Below, piece by piece: positions 49,701 through 62,315 of a stretch of DNA of 64,000 nt. Source of the DNA: Paenibacillus sp. FSL H8-0079. GTDB taxonomy: Bacteria > Bacillota > Bacilli > Paenibacillales > Paenibacillaceae. The position numbers and the translations under genes were made by a program. The stretch spans positions 1,488,001-1,552,000 of the forward strand of contig NZ_CP150300.1 of assembly GCF_037991315.1 (NCBI RefSeq). Direction: 5' to 3'. A model generated the notes under the pieces. That model was not told where the DNA came from. It searched no databases and saw only the letters and a list, made by a program, of their open reading frames with translations. Each line of letters begins with the position of its first letter. The stretch's first letter is position 1.

Positions 49701-52350
49701 ATTGGTGAATGGGTTTGTGAAAGAGTTACTGAATAAAGACCCTGAGGTCAATGTCGCTGTTCTCGGTGATTTTAATGACTTCCAATTCTCAAATACCTTG
49801 AACATTGTTGAAGGTAATGAACTGGATAATCTGGTAAATGAACTGCCAGAAAATCAGCGGTATTCCTACATCTATGATGGAAACTCTCAGACACTGGATC
49901 ACATTTTGGTGAGTAAAAACCTGACTGAGACGGCAGCCATTGAAGTGGTACATGTGAATGCCGATTTTGAGACAGCAGATGGACGAGTGAGCGACCATGA
50001 TCCACTGCTTGCACAATTAAGTATTGGAGATCCAGTGGAAGAAGGGGACTTCAACCTGCGCGTACTGCACACGAATGATACGCATGCACATCTGGATAAC
50101 ATCCCGCGCCGAGTAACGGCAATTAAGGAAGCACGCAATGATAATACCCTGGTGCTGGATGCAGGGGACGTATTCTCTGGTACGTTGTACTTCAATCTGT
50201 TTAATGGTCTGGCTGATCTGGAGTTCATGAACATGATCGGATATGATGCGATGACCTTTGGTAACCATGAGTTTGATAAAGGTCCAAGCGTACTGAAAGC
50301 ATTTATTGAAAAAGCGGAGTTCCCGTTCGTGAGTGCCAACATTGATTATTCAAAGGATGCGAGCTTGAGTGGCTTTTACAACAATAGTATAGGTGATCCG
50401 GGTGAGAAAGCTGAGATCTATCCGGCGATTATTACGGAAGTGAATGGTGAGCTAGTAGGTATTTTCGGACTGACGACACCGGACACGGTATCTCTTTCTT
50501 CACCGGGAGATGACTTGAAGTTTGTAGATTATAAGGCAAGTGCACAAGCAACTGTAGAGATGCTACAAAATGAAGGTATCAATAAAATCATTGCTTTGAC
50601 TCACCTTGGCTACTCAGAGGATCTCAAATTGGCTGAAGCCGTAGAAGGGATCGATATTGTGGTAGGTGGTCATTCACACACCATTCTGAAGGAACCGATT
50701 GTTGTGGGTAGCCTGGATGAGCCAACATTGGTTGTGCAAACCGGGGAATATGACGTTTCTCTTGGTCAATTGGATGTTACGTTTGATGAAGCGGGTATAT
50801 TGAAGAAGTGGAACGGCAAATTGCTGAGTTTGGATGCGAAAGATGCTGCCAACCAATTCATCTATGCTGATGATGTGGAAGCCGCAAACAAGCTGAAAGA
50901 ATATGCTCCTCAGTTGGAACAGTTCAAGAAAACGATTATCGGTAAAACGAATGTCTTCCTGGATGGAGAACGTGGCACTGTGCGGAAACAGGAAACCAAT
51001 TTAGGAAACTTGATGACAGACGGTATGCTGGAGAAAGTGAAATCCATTGTGCAGGAAAACGACGTCAAAGGATACGTGGCGATCCAGAACGGCGGTGGCA
51101 TTCGTGCTTCATTCCAGACAGGTGATATTACGCTGGGCAATCTCCTGACTGTGATGCCATTCGCTAATAATCTATCTGCGTTGAAAATGACAGGCAAGGA
51201 AATCACAGCCGCGCTGGAAAATGGCGTTAGTGGTGTGGAAACGGGAGAAGGGCGCTTCCCGCAAGTGGCAGGCATGCGTTTCTACTACGATTCCACGAAA
51301 CCAGGCGAAAAAATTGATGCCACGACCAATACCGTGACCCAAGTGGGTCAACGTGTGGTCAAAGTTCAGATTAAGAATGCAGATGGTACGTACTCGGATA
51401 TCGATCCGAACGGATACTATATCGTCGCTACCAATTCATTCATGGCTAACGGTGGAGACTTCTATCGTGCTATGAGAACGGCAAAAGATGATAATCGATT
51501 CTACGAATTGAATCTGGTCGATTATGAAATCTTCCATGAACATTTGGACCGTGTAGGTACAGTCGATCAAAAGACGGAAGGACGTAGTACGGATCTGAAG
51601 GGAGCGCCACTTCCTGGGGATGGAAATGGAAGTAACCCTGGTAATGGTGGCGGCAATGGAAGTAATCCGGGCAGTGGTAACAGTGGTGGAGGTTCTACAA
51701 CACCTACTACGCCTGTAACTCCAACAACACCCACTACACCAACCAATCCTACGAACCCAACTACGCCAACCGTTCCTGGTAATGGAGGTACTAATCCAAC
51801 CACTCCGGTCGTAGACCTGAAAGATATCGGGAATCACTGGGCAGCTGCTGCCATTGAGCAGGCCATTTCCCGGGGAATTGTGAACGGGTATCAGGATGGT
51901 AATTTCCGTCCGAATGCACCAGCCACACGCGCCGAATTCATTGTGATGTTGGGAAGAGCATTTGAACTTCCAGCCAGCAACAAGGCATTGACATTTAAGG
52001 ATGCTGCTGGGATACCTGCATGGGCGCAATCCTTTATTGCTCAGGCAGTGGATCAAGGCATCATTAGTGGATATACGGATGATACGTTCCGTTCATCGGG
52101 CAAAGTATCGCGGGTAGAGATGACAGTTATGCTTGTCAGAGCTCTCGGCCTCCCGGTACAGTCGAATCCCGCACTGAGTTTCGCGGACGCCGATAAAGTA
52201 CCGGCGTGGGCTGTTCCATATATCGCTGCTGCATATGATGCAGGACTGGTGAAGGGAACAGGGAAAAATATGTTTAATCCACTCGCCGAAGCAACCCGTG
52301 CTGAAGTGGTGACCCTGCTATTGTCGGCAAGCGAGTTGCAAAAGCAATAA
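46780..52350 (+). CDS. SLH-anchored nuclease / 5'-nucleotidase multidomain protein
   Basis: The 1,856-residue secreted protein begins with a signal peptide (about 1-36). A DUF6359-like domain (38-150) follows, then two chitobiase-C-like beta modules (about 160-240 and 430-505) alternating with OB-fold modules. Next come an endonuclease/exonuclease/phosphatase domain (about 775-1085; TFNVENF, IMEVQDN, GDFNDFQ, SDHDPL), a metallophosphatase (about 1090-1330; HTNDTHAH, DAGDVFSG, FGNHEFD) and a 5'-nucleotidase C domain (about 1385-1560; NGGGIR). A Gly/Asn and Thr-Pro linker (1607-1677) and three SLH domains close it. The layout resembles B. subtilis YhcR but with SLH attachment. It should degrade extracellular nucleic acid and nucleotides to nucleosides and phosphate, matching the neighbouring ugp importer. 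Confidence 0.93.
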   Translation: MQSKQIKSWLRLFLAVVLLITGAIPAGLFNNKVAAADEPLTVAEALALGSDDSTATVEGYVVGTYSNGPSVNLNPPFTVDTNFAIADSPTETNLSKMMPVQVPTTAPRSTFGLQSNSSLYQSKVRINNGTLSQYFTSKGIRSVTSTTFQLIDETPETEVANVTANPSPGAVPSGTQVTLGTTTVGAAVYYKLNDENAFLPYTVPITVNDAMHIEAYAHKEGLLDSAIALFNYTIVDNTPISISDARNKPENSPVTVQGIVTYREESGGMANLYIQDENAGIVIRGTDSTVEPGDRIEAYGPLTIYNGLLQVEKDKAGFPGGYIKILDKTQEIPEPLTLTSKDFASAEDGGKGSGGIYEGMLVEVNGVTVTRSSSSTFFATDVDGREITIYAKNSPTALATGKTYEKVTGVLTYHTSYGLELIPRTAADVVENLLSVTASVPSGGIVKGSTVTLSSPMAGAEIYYTVNGTNPTPTSTRYTVPITVDEDTAIKAIAVSGGDTSNVYTYTYKVLQELNNLRIHDIQGATHNSLYDGLAVQNVEGIVTHVVNATSFYMQEIPGMEDNDDRTSEGILVYKSSHGMTVGNKVSVSGQVKEYATATTELAITEIVATIITVEDSNKDLPEPVVLGANGRMIPTVIDSDQFGEFNPDKDAIDFYESLEGMRVQLDNATIIGPYSSEPGLAVVVDNGPNNPLRTPAGGVILTGDGAEPFESSLNPQRLFINKKPSQAVKTGDKLGGSVKGVMTYSNGNFKVIPEGNLPAITPSPLEQAITKIQPTDDKLTIATFNVENFSQKDAARAVKIGGIVVNNLKNPDIIGIMEVQDNDGATDSGATAADASFQTLIDAIATKGGPAYKYTDIAPENNKDGGAPGANIRVGFLYNESRVSLKEGIKGSATTTIQVGADGSLSNNPGRIAPGDEAFASSRKPLAAEFEFNGERVVVIANHFNSKGGDLKPFGSIQPATRSSEVQRAKQASLVNGFVKELLNKDPEVNVAVLGDFNDFQFSNTLNIVEGNELDNLVNELPENQRYSYIYDGNSQTLDHILVSKNLTETAAIEVVHVNADFETADGRVSDHDPLLAQLSIGDPVEEGDFNLRVLHTNDTHAHLDNIPRRVTAIKEARNDNTLVLDAGDVFSGTLYFNLFNGLADLEFMNMIGYDAMTFGNHEFDKGPSVLKAFIEKAEFPFVSANIDYSKDASLSGFYNNSIGDPGEKAEIYPAIITEVNGELVGIFGLTTPDTVSLSSPGDDLKFVDYKASAQATVEMLQNEGINKIIALTHLGYSEDLKLAEAVEGIDIVVGGHSHTILKEPIVVGSLDEPTLVVQTGEYDVSLGQLDVTFDEAGILKKWNGKLLSLDAKDAANQFIYADDVEAANKLKEYAPQLEQFKKTIIGKTNVFLDGERGTVRKQETNLGNLMTDGMLEKVKSIVQENDVKGYVAIQNGGGIRASFQTGDITLGNLLTVMPFANNLSALKMTGKEITAALENGVSGVETGEGRFPQVAGMRFYYDSTKPGEKIDATTNTVTQVGQRVVKVQIKNADGTYSDIDPNGYYIVATNSFMANGGDFYRAMRTAKDDNRFYELNLVDYEIFHEHLDRVGTVDQKTEGRSTDLKGAPLPGDGNGSNPGNGGGNGSNPGSGNSGGGSTTPTTPVTPTTPTTPTNPTNPTTPTVPGNGGTNPTTPVVDLKDIGNHWAAAAIEQAISRGIVNGYQDGNFRPNAPATRAEFIVMLGRAFELPASNKALTFKDAAGIPAWAQSFIAQAVDQGIISGYTDDTFRSSGKVSRVEMTVMLVRALGLPVQSNPALSFADADKVPAWAVPYIAAAYDAGLVKGTGKNMFNPLAEATRAEVVTLLLSASELQKQ

Positions 52351-52377
52351 TACGCATGATACAGACGTAGTAGAACG

Positions 52378-52412
52378 GCTTGCAGACTTCCATCTGCAAG
52401 CTGTTTTTTTTC
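52378..52412 (+). terminator. Terminator after the SLH nuclease gene
   Basis: GCTTGCAGA, six-base loop, TCTGCAAGC, then T8. Confidence 0.88.
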
Positions 52413-52484
52413 TAATTTATGCCTGTTAATTTTCACCAAGTGAAGGTATAGTAGACAGGATTATATTATAGGAGTGTTGACGAA

Positions 52485-52697
52485 ATGCAAGAACAACCCG
52501 TTTTAATCGCACTATTTGCCATAGCGGCAGGAATTTTTAGTTTACTCGGTGGTATCAACAATTGGGATTGGTTTATGAAGAGCTTTAGAGCAGGAATTTT
52601 TGTGAAGACTATTGGACGACAGGGCGCAAGAGTGGTGTATGGTATTCTCGGTGTTGTCATGATTGTCATTGGTGTACTACTATTGCTGATCGGATAG
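52485..52697 (+). CDS. Imm17-like small membrane protein
   Basis: The 70-residue protein has two membrane helices (LIALFAIAAGIFSLLGGI; GILGVVMIVIGVLLLLIG) around NWDWFMKSFRAGIFVKTIGRQGARVVYG. The pattern NWDxF...FVKxxGRxGARxxYGILG is that of the Imm17 immunity-protein family in polymorphic toxin systems. TAGGAG precedes the ATG. No toxin gene is adjacent, so an immunity role is only suggested by family. Confidence 0.7.
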   Translation: MQEQPVLIALFAIAAGIFSLLGGINNWDWFMKSFRAGIFVKTIGRQGARVVYGILGVVMIVIGVLLLLIG

Positions 52698-52872
52698 TTG
52701 TTGGAAATAATCGAACTCACCAAGTACTATCTACATAGAGTGTTCATGAGCGAAGTAAGAGGATATGTGCGTAGCGTTGAATGGGAAAAAGCATGTGAAT
52801 GATTAAGGTAGCAGTATGACCAAGATTGAATAGCAAATCAAATTGGCATGCCTGAAAAAATCATAGCCAAAG

Positions 52873-52909
52873 GAAAAAGACCACCGAAAAATTTCGGTGG
52901 TCTTTTTAC
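52873..52909. terminator. Bidirectional terminator after opuA
   Basis: AAAAAGACCACCGAAA and TTTCGGTGGTCTTTTT are perfect arms, with A/T runs on both sides so it can act on either strand. Confidence 0.88.
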
Positions 52910-52939
52910 CAAATTCAGGTGTATTCATCTCAATCTGGT

Positions 52940-56723
<3,784 letters not shown>

Positions 56724-57223
56724 GTTTTCACCCCTTCTGATGTGTTGTGCACTTCGAACGGCTTTCAGCATCCATAAGCCCATACACTTATGCGCCCAGC
56801 CACGAAATCCGGTAGTTGTTGCTTCGCTTCCCGTCTTTCTGGGTAACGTTTTGTATTCTAACAATACTTACCCCGTATAGCAACCGAATAAACAGTACAT
56901 AATGTTTGTACAGTAAAAACTGTACAAAGTTTTCCTCCCATATGCTCCGTCGTTCTCCTTATTCTGTCTAATAAGGTTCCTTTACATTTGATATCGCTTT
57001 TCCTACAATAGAAAATGAGCTGAATTGAAGCTGATTTTTTTGGTTAAAAGATAGTCATAGGCAAAAGTAGCCTGGTAAAGTTCCCATTTTCATACATTGG
57101 GTGAAAGAAAGCCCTCTGGCATATAGGATGTCCGGCCGGATGCTTTCCCATGTAAGCAGGACTTTTAAAGTGTTGCAATATTTTTGCCAAGACTGTGGAA
57201 TGTTCAGAATGGAGGTTGCAAGC
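56724..57223. other. Divergent control region of opuA and gbsR-like gene
   Basis: The 500-bp gap holds the opuA promoter and palindromic operator (56895-56928). The rest is AT-rich with no reliable open frame. Confidence 0.55.
56899..56928 (-). promoter_or_regulatory. opuA promoter overlapped by palindromic operator
   Basis: On the minus strand TTGTAC (56922-56927) and CATTAT (56899-56904) are spaced by 17 bases. The arms TTTGTACAGT and ACTGTACAAA (56905-56928, four-base loop) fill the spacer and -35. A third GTACA half-site starts at 56895. A bound regulator would block RNA polymerase. Confidence 0.65.
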
Positions 57224-57799
57224 ATGGGCTTGGACCATTTACAAGAGGAACAGCAGGCAACCGTACTGAGGATTCGTAAACGCGTCATTGAAGCCATTGG
57301 ACGTAATATGGATCTTTACGGCGTTACGCTGTCTACGGGACACTTATATGGATTGCTATTTTTTGCAGACAAGCCAATGACCCTTGACGATATGGGACGG
57401 GAAATGGAAATGAGCAAAACGAGTATGAGTACAGGTGTACGAACACTGCTGGATTTGAAAATGGTAAACAAAGTATGGAGCAAGGGCTCCAGGAAAGACC
57501 TATATGAAGTAGAATATGACTGGCATCAGACATTTACGGATTATTTTGCGATTAAGTGGAGAAAAGCTGTGGAGAGTAACCTTCAGATTCTACGCAAATC
57601 GATTGAGGAACTGAATCGGTTAGTCGAAGATCTGGATGAGCAGGCAGACGCTGAACTTATCCACATTCTGATGGAAGACAAACATAAGGTTTTGCAAGCG
57701 GAAGCATACTACAAATGGTTGGATCGGTTGATTGATACCATGGAAGATGAAGAGATATACAAGCTGGTTCCGAAGGAAGAGATCAAGGAACATTCATAA
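57224..57799 (+). CDS. GbsR/MarR-family transcriptional regulator
   Basis: The 191-residue protein has a winged-helix domain (about 30-95; YGLLFFADKPMTLDDMGREMEMSKTSMSTGVRTLLDLKMVNKVW) and a long helical C-terminus, like B. subtilis GbsR and OpcR, repressors of choline and betaine genes. The start at 57224 (MGLDHLQ) follows GGAGG at eight bases; earlier in-frame starts lack a site. It is divergent from opuA and probably binds the palindrome at 56905. The inducer is not known. Confidence 0.88.
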   Translation: MGLDHLQEEQQATVLRIRKRVIEAIGRNMDLYGVTLSTGHLYGLLFFADKPMTLDDMGREMEMSKTSMSTGVRTLLDLKMVNKVWSKGSRKDLYEVEYDWHQTFTDYFAIKWRKAVESNLQILRKSIEELNRLVEDLDEQADAELIHILMEDKHKVLQAEAYYKWLDRLIDTMEDEEIYKLVPKEEIKEHS

Positions 57800-57807
57800 T
57801 TACATGC

Positions 57808-57845
57808 AAAGGGCCCTTTCCGTTAGAGGAGAGGGCCTTTTGGTT
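57808..57845 (+). terminator. Terminator after the gbsR-like gene
   Basis: AAAGGGCCCT and AGGGCCTTTT can pair, with a short T-run. Confidence 0.7.
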
Positions 57846-57936
57846 TGTACAATATCTTAATGAAATATAATGAAGGAACACGATGGGAAAAATAACACTG
57901 CACATCGGGCAATTCGTTTCGAGCTGATATTCACAT

Positions 57937-59562
57937 CTAATGTCCGATCAGACCTGCCTGAGGAAAGACCACAGACTGCTGAGCAATCTGCTCCAGTTCG
58001 TTCAGAATCTGCAACCGGCCCGCCGGGGTCCAGCATAACAGCTGCCAATTCGAGATATCGTGAACGTCACCATGCAACACGGCAGGGCAGCGATTCCAGG
58101 ATGCCGTTTGCTTCATACGGCGGAATACCTTTTCACTGGCAGGCTGAAGCGAAGCCCGATGGATCAATAGATAATCCGTGTCCAACACGGGGATATTATC
58201 CGCAACATACTCATTTCTGGAACTTTCGGGAGATACAAGCTGGGCAGGATGGAGTCCCAATTCAGCATACAACAAGTGTTTTAATGGATGCTCGCCAGTC
58301 CCCTGTAATCGAATGAATTGATTCGTAATCTCCATCAGAGCGATACGTTTTTGTCCGAAATAAGGTTGTAGGCTTAGGCCTGCTTCAAGCTTGCGGAACG
58401 CAAGTTCCTTGAAATTCAGCAACGCTTGCTTCTCGCGTCCGACCAGTTCGGCTATGCGAATATGGTTCTCTTTCCAGTCCTCAGTGGATTCTAAGATGAT
58501 GGTTGGTGCAATACTTTTCAGGCGATCATAATAAGGCTTGTGGTAAAAGTCACCGATGATCAAGTCTGGCTTCGCCTGCCGAAGTTGATCTAATTGTCTG
58601 GTTAATCGGCGTTCTTGTTCATAATCATCGGATTCTCGGTCAAGAACTCCTTCCAGTACAGCTACAGGGCGCAGTCCAAGCGAGGCCAGATTCTCGTGGA
58701 ATCCCATGATGGATGCTGTAGCTACGCGAAGTTGATCTCTTTTCATATATACGCTGGGAGCAATGCCCAAGGTTTGTTTGAATTTGCGGCTAAAATAATA
58801 CTCGTTGCCATACCCGACAGATACCGCGACGTCTTTGAGGACACATGGTTCCTCTGTCAGCTGTTTTTTGGCTTCGTCTATACGTAAACGGTTCAGATAA
58901 TCGGTCGGCGACATGCCCTTGGCTTTCTTGAAACTGCGAGAATAGGAGCTGGGTGTGAGTCCAGCAATCTTGGCAAGCTGATCCATGCTGATTCCTTCAC
59001 TCATGTAACGTCGCATATACATAATACTGCGCTCCAAGGCAGGGTCCACTTTCTCATGATTGGCTTCCAGCCGGTTCTCTGAGAGAAACTGCAGCAGTTC
59101 ATGCAGCTGGCTATGTATGCTGATAAAGTGATCCGGTTGAAGACCGCGATAGGTTTCATACAATTGTTCCAAGCGTAATACAGCCTGCTGCTCATGACGA
59201 ACCAGCAACCTGCCTGTCTGCCAATCCAGCGGGAAGGCAGGTGAAGAGGTCATTTTCCATTCGCCGCGCACTTGCTGCAAACGAACCGTATCCATGCTTA
59301 GCAATATAAATTCGGTCACTTTCGAGCGTGCAGCGGCCTCGATGGTTGTACCTGACTTCAACACGAACAAGCTGCCCGCTTGCGCCGTATAGACTGTATC
59401 ATTCAGGACCAGAACACCGTCTCCTTGCAAAATAAGACAGAGCATGGGCCGGGACACCGTCTTGCCTTGCACACGGAAATTCTCCCCACGACGCACACGG
59501 CACATGGAGGAGAGGAGCGGTAGAGATGAGGTTTCAGCAATGAAGGGAAACTGTTCAGTCAT
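57937..59562 (-). CDS. Btr-like AraC regulator with siderophore-binding domain
   Basis: The 541-residue protein has an N-terminal cupin (about 10-110), AraC double helix-turn-helix (about 175-275; ISMDQLAKIAGLTPSSYSRSFKKAKGMSP; VGYGNEYYFSRKFKQTLG) and a C-terminal periplasmic-binding-like domain (about 285-541; KPDLIIGDFYHKPYYDRLKSIAPTI). It has no signal peptide or membrane segment, so it is a cytoplasmic sensor like B. subtilis Btr (YbbB), which binds bacillibactin and activates its uptake genes. The ATG at 59562 follows AAAAGGATGG. A Fur box lies 31 bp upstream. No transporter is adjacent. Confidence 0.9.
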   Translation of the reverse strand: MTEQFPFIAETSSLPLLSSMCRVRRGENFRVQGKTVSRPMLCLILQGDGVLVLNDTVYTAQAGSLFVLKSGTTIEAAARSKVTEFILLSMDTVRLQQVRGEWKMTSSPAFPLDWQTGRLLVRHEQQAVLRLEQLYETYRGLQPDHFISIHSQLHELLQFLSENRLEANHEKVDPALERSIMYMRRYMSEGISMDQLAKIAGLTPSSYSRSFKKAKGMSPTDYLNRLRIDEAKKQLTEEPCVLKDVAVSVGYGNEYYFSRKFKQTLGIAPSVYMKRDQLRVATASIMGFHENLASLGLRPVAVLEGVLDRESDDYEQERRLTRQLDQLRQAKPDLIIGDFYHKPYYDRLKSIAPTIILESTEDWKENHIRIAELVGREKQALLNFKELAFRKLEAGLSLQPYFGQKRIALMEITNQFIRLQGTGEHPLKHLLYAELGLHPAQLVSPESSRNEYVADNIPVLDTDYLLIHRASLQPASEKVFRRMKQTASWNRCPAVLHGDVHDISNWQLLCWTPAGRLQILNELEQIAQQSVVFPQAGLIGH

Positions 59563-59590
59563 ACGGACCATCCTTTTGTCTTATTTTCTT

Positions 59591-59609
59591 AATGATAACA
59601 ATTATCATT
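59591..59609. promoter_or_regulatory. Fur box upstream of the Btr-like gene
   Basis: AATGATAACAATTATCATT contains TGATAACAATTATCA, the 7-1-7 Fur consensus with a single deviation. It predicts iron repression. Confidence 0.9.
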
Positions 59610-59650
59610 CTCATATGGAAGATATTTTTGAAAAATAGTTTTCGACAACC

Positions 59651-59698
59651 AAAAAAGGACTACCAAGAGCCCGTATGGCTGCAAGGTAATCCTTTTTG
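59651..59698 (-). terminator. Terminator after the DUF5050-like gene
   Basis: On the minus strand AAAAAGGATTACC pairs with GGTAGTCCTTTTTT (one mismatch), ending in T6. Confidence 0.78.
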
Positions 59699-59748
59699 TT
59701 ATGGATAAGTCCGTTGAATGGGCTACACGCCTGAATCAACAGGATATG

Positions 59749-61035
59749 TTAGTACGGTGTCACCAATAGAATATTGTCGAGGAAAACGTCACTCATTACT
59801 TTTTTCCCTGTTCCACCCGTTTGCACATGATACAAGCGATACTGATCTTTGGCATTGATGTAGAACAAGCCGGCAACATCATCTCTGATATGGAATGCAT
59901 CCCATTCGTCACTGGTAAGTTTCGTTACCTTGAGAGCTGTATTGACCGAATAGAGACCGTTGTTGCCCGAGATGTATGCAGCTGTAGCTGTACCATTGGT
60001 CAATTGATTTGCAACATACGTTACATTGTTCAGGTTCAGATTGGCGGACTTGGTCACTTTGTTGCCGGAGACCGTTTTGGCATAAGCCTTTTTGTCTGCA
60101 TCAATAAGGACAACCTTGTCTGTACCTAAGGCACTTACTTCCCGGACGCTCTTGTTATGAAGCTGAAGCGTTTTGGCTGAAGTCGTTAACGCAAACGCTT
60201 TGCCTTTGGCGTAATTGTAATCCTTATTAATGTCGAGATCGATTCCTTTGTTATACACGTAAAGATTATTTCCCCAACCACCGGAATATACAGCATTCAC
60301 ATCCAGTTTGGCTTTGGGATTAACAGCAGTTGCCTTGCCAGTGTTGTAGTTCACTTTATACATGACAACAGCATTGGTGGAATAGAAGTCCTCGTAGGGG
60401 TCTGTATTTACCATCAGTTGCAGTTCGTTTTTGGCTTGATTCGTAAAATAACGTCCTTCCACTGCGCCTGCGGCAATCCGCTGCACAGCTCCAGAACCGT
60501 TGGACGTTTTGGACACGGACCACGTGTTTCCATTAACCAGCGCATTATAGTAAGCACGCCCTTTGGCTACTAGGAGAAATGGAAAATCAGTGTCTGCTTT
60601 GTCAGCAATCTTGGTGACAGCTGAAGCGTCACTGTTGCCATTAGCGCGATAAATTGTACCTGTAGCATCCAGATAATAGATGAATCCGTTATCCGTGTAA
60701 TAGCTCAGTACATCTGTAGCAAATGTCTCTGCCGCATCGCTGGACCCGTCATTCGGAACCCGGAGCAATGTTGTGGAAGAAGCAGTCTGCGTGTAGTAGA
60801 GATAAGAGCCTGCTGCGTGCAAGTCCACCCCTTGGAAATCAATTAATACTTCTGTCGTATTGCTGCCATCAGCCGATACTTTGTACAGGATGCCATCGGA
60901 CTCATAATACACTGTGGATTGGCTGAGTGAAGCTGCCTGGGCTGCGGTTCCGCCTCCCAATGTCATTGCTGCAATGAGTGTAAATAACAGTAATGTACAG
61001 ATGGTGCGTTGTAAGTATGTATACCCTGTTTTCAT
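59749..61035 (-). CDS. Secreted DUF5050-like repeat protein
   Basis: The 428-residue protein has a signal peptide ending near AAQA (about residue 34) and then repeated short units of the kind YYESDGILYKVSADGS, LYYTQTASSTTLLRV and IYYLDATGTIYRANG. These suggest a beta-propeller of the DUF5050 type. No catalytic motif is visible; such proteins are secreted or cell-wall associated. AAGGGGACG precedes the ATG. Confidence 0.8.
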   Translation of the reverse strand: MKTGYTYLQRTICTLLLFTLIAAMTLGGGTAAQAASLSQSTVYYESDGILYKVSADGSNTTEVLIDFQGVDLHAAGSYLYYTQTASSTTLLRVPNDGSSDAAETFATDVLSYYTDNGFIYYLDATGTIYRANGNSDASAVTKIADKADTDFPFLLVAKGRAYYNALVNGNTWSVSKTSNGSGAVQRIAAGAVEGRYFTNQAKNELQLMVNTDPYEDFYSTNAVVMYKVNYNTGKATAVNPKAKLDVNAVYSGGWGNNLYVYNKGIDLDINKDYNYAKGKAFALTTSAKTLQLHNKSVREVSALGTDKVVLIDADKKAYAKTVSGNKVTKSANLNLNNVTYVANQLTNGTATAAYISGNNGLYSVNTALKVTKLTSDEWDAFHIRDDVAGLFYINAKDQYRLYHVQTGGTGKKVMSDVFLDNILLVTPY

Positions 61036-61275
61036 TTTTTCATCGTCCCCTTCGTTCTATATGTATGTAATTAACGCCTTATGTTATATCGGTAAACTAT
61101 GGAAGATATGTTAGATCTCGAACATGAAAAAAAGAAGAGAATGAAATTGAATTTCATACATTTTCAAACCTGAAATCGAATTGCGCATGATGCTGCCAAT
61201 CCCGCCTCAAAGCATTCTCCGCCTGACTTGATCGTGATAACATTACACTCAACCAGAGCAGAGGAGTGAGCGATC

Positions 61276-62289
61276 ATGATATTGAATATGGCGATCATCG
61301 GATTTGGGAACGCAGTGGTGAACTATCATTTGCCTTATCTGGACAAGAAAGAAAACATCAAGGTGAAGACGATATACCGTCGGGAGGAAGATCGGGTTGG
61401 CGATACAGAGCGTGAATCACTCTATCCCGAGATTACTTTTTCAACGAATATCGAAGACATATTGCAGGATAATGAGATTGAATTGATTGTTGTTGCCACC
61501 CATGTGGATAGCCATGTAGAGTACGCCAGGCTGGCATTGGAACACGGGAAACATGTGCTGGTGGAGAAACCTTTTGCCTCTACTTCTGCGGAAGCCAAAG
61601 ATATCTTTGAACTAGCCAATCGTAAACATCTCATCGCCATGGCGAATCAAAATCGCAGATTTGATGGTGACTTTCTGACATTGAGAAAAGTGATTGAGAG
61701 CGGCAAACTGGGGAATATTGTTGAAATCCAGTCCCACTATGATTATTTTCACCCACAGTACGCCAGAAGCGGATTTGGATTGCTGCATGGTTTGGCCGTG
61801 CATACCATCGATCAGTTAATCTCCATATATGGTGTAGCCGACCGAATTGATTATGATGTTCGGAGTTTGATCGCGCCGGGTGAATCTGATGATTATATCG
61901 ATATTGATTTTCGTTATGGACGAATGAAGGCTACGATTAAATGCAGCCTGCTTGTGAAGATCGAGCATCCGAAATTCATTGTGCATGGGGATCGGGGAAG
62001 CTTCGTCAAATATAGCAGCGGACATCAAACGAAAAGTGGAGATGGACGAACCAAGGTATCCATTGAAGCTGAATCAGAGGATAACTGGGGTACGATTAGT
62101 TATGTGGATGAAAAGGGAACATCACAAACAGAGAAAGTTCCTTCGGAAGCAACGGACTATGGCATTTTATATGATCGCCTGCTTCATGCCATTCAACATA
62201 ACGGTGATAAACCGGTCAAGGATAAAGAGGTTTTATATGTATTGGATATTTTACATGACGGAATCGAAGCGGCGAAGAAAGCCAACTGA
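61276..62289 (+). CDS. Gfo/Idh/MocA-family oxidoreductase 1
   Basis: The 337-residue protein has an N-terminal NAD(P) Rossmann fold (MAIIGFGNAVVNYHLPYL), the family motif GKHVLVEKPFA near residue 95 (catalytic lysine in EKP) and a C-terminal substrate domain (HPQYARSGFGLLHGLAVHTIDQLI). It resembles YdgJ/YvaA-type inositol or sugar dehydrogenases. GAGGAGTGAG precedes the ATG. It is followed 26 bp later by a second member of the family. Confidence 0.9.
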   Translation: MILNMAIIGFGNAVVNYHLPYLDKKENIKVKTIYRREEDRVGDTERESLYPEITFSTNIEDILQDNEIELIVVATHVDSHVEYARLALEHGKHVLVEKPFASTSAEAKDIFELANRKHLIAMANQNRRFDGDFLTLRKVIESGKLGNIVEIQSHYDYFHPQYARSGFGLLHGLAVHTIDQLISIYGVADRIDYDVRSLIAPGESDDYIDIDFRYGRMKATIKCSLLVKIEHPKFIVHGDRGSFVKYSSGHQTKSGDGRTKVSIEAESEDNWGTISYVDEKGTSQTEKVPSEATDYGILYDRLLHAIQHNGDKPVKDKEVLYVLDILHDGIEAAKKAN

Positions 62290-62315
62290 CAAATCAACGA
62301 CAGGAGCGAAACAAT

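Noticed and set aside
51690..51800. DNA repeat in the SLH nuclease gene
   Set aside because: The repeated ACNCCN codons encode a Thr-Pro linker; this is ordinary low-complexity protein sequence.
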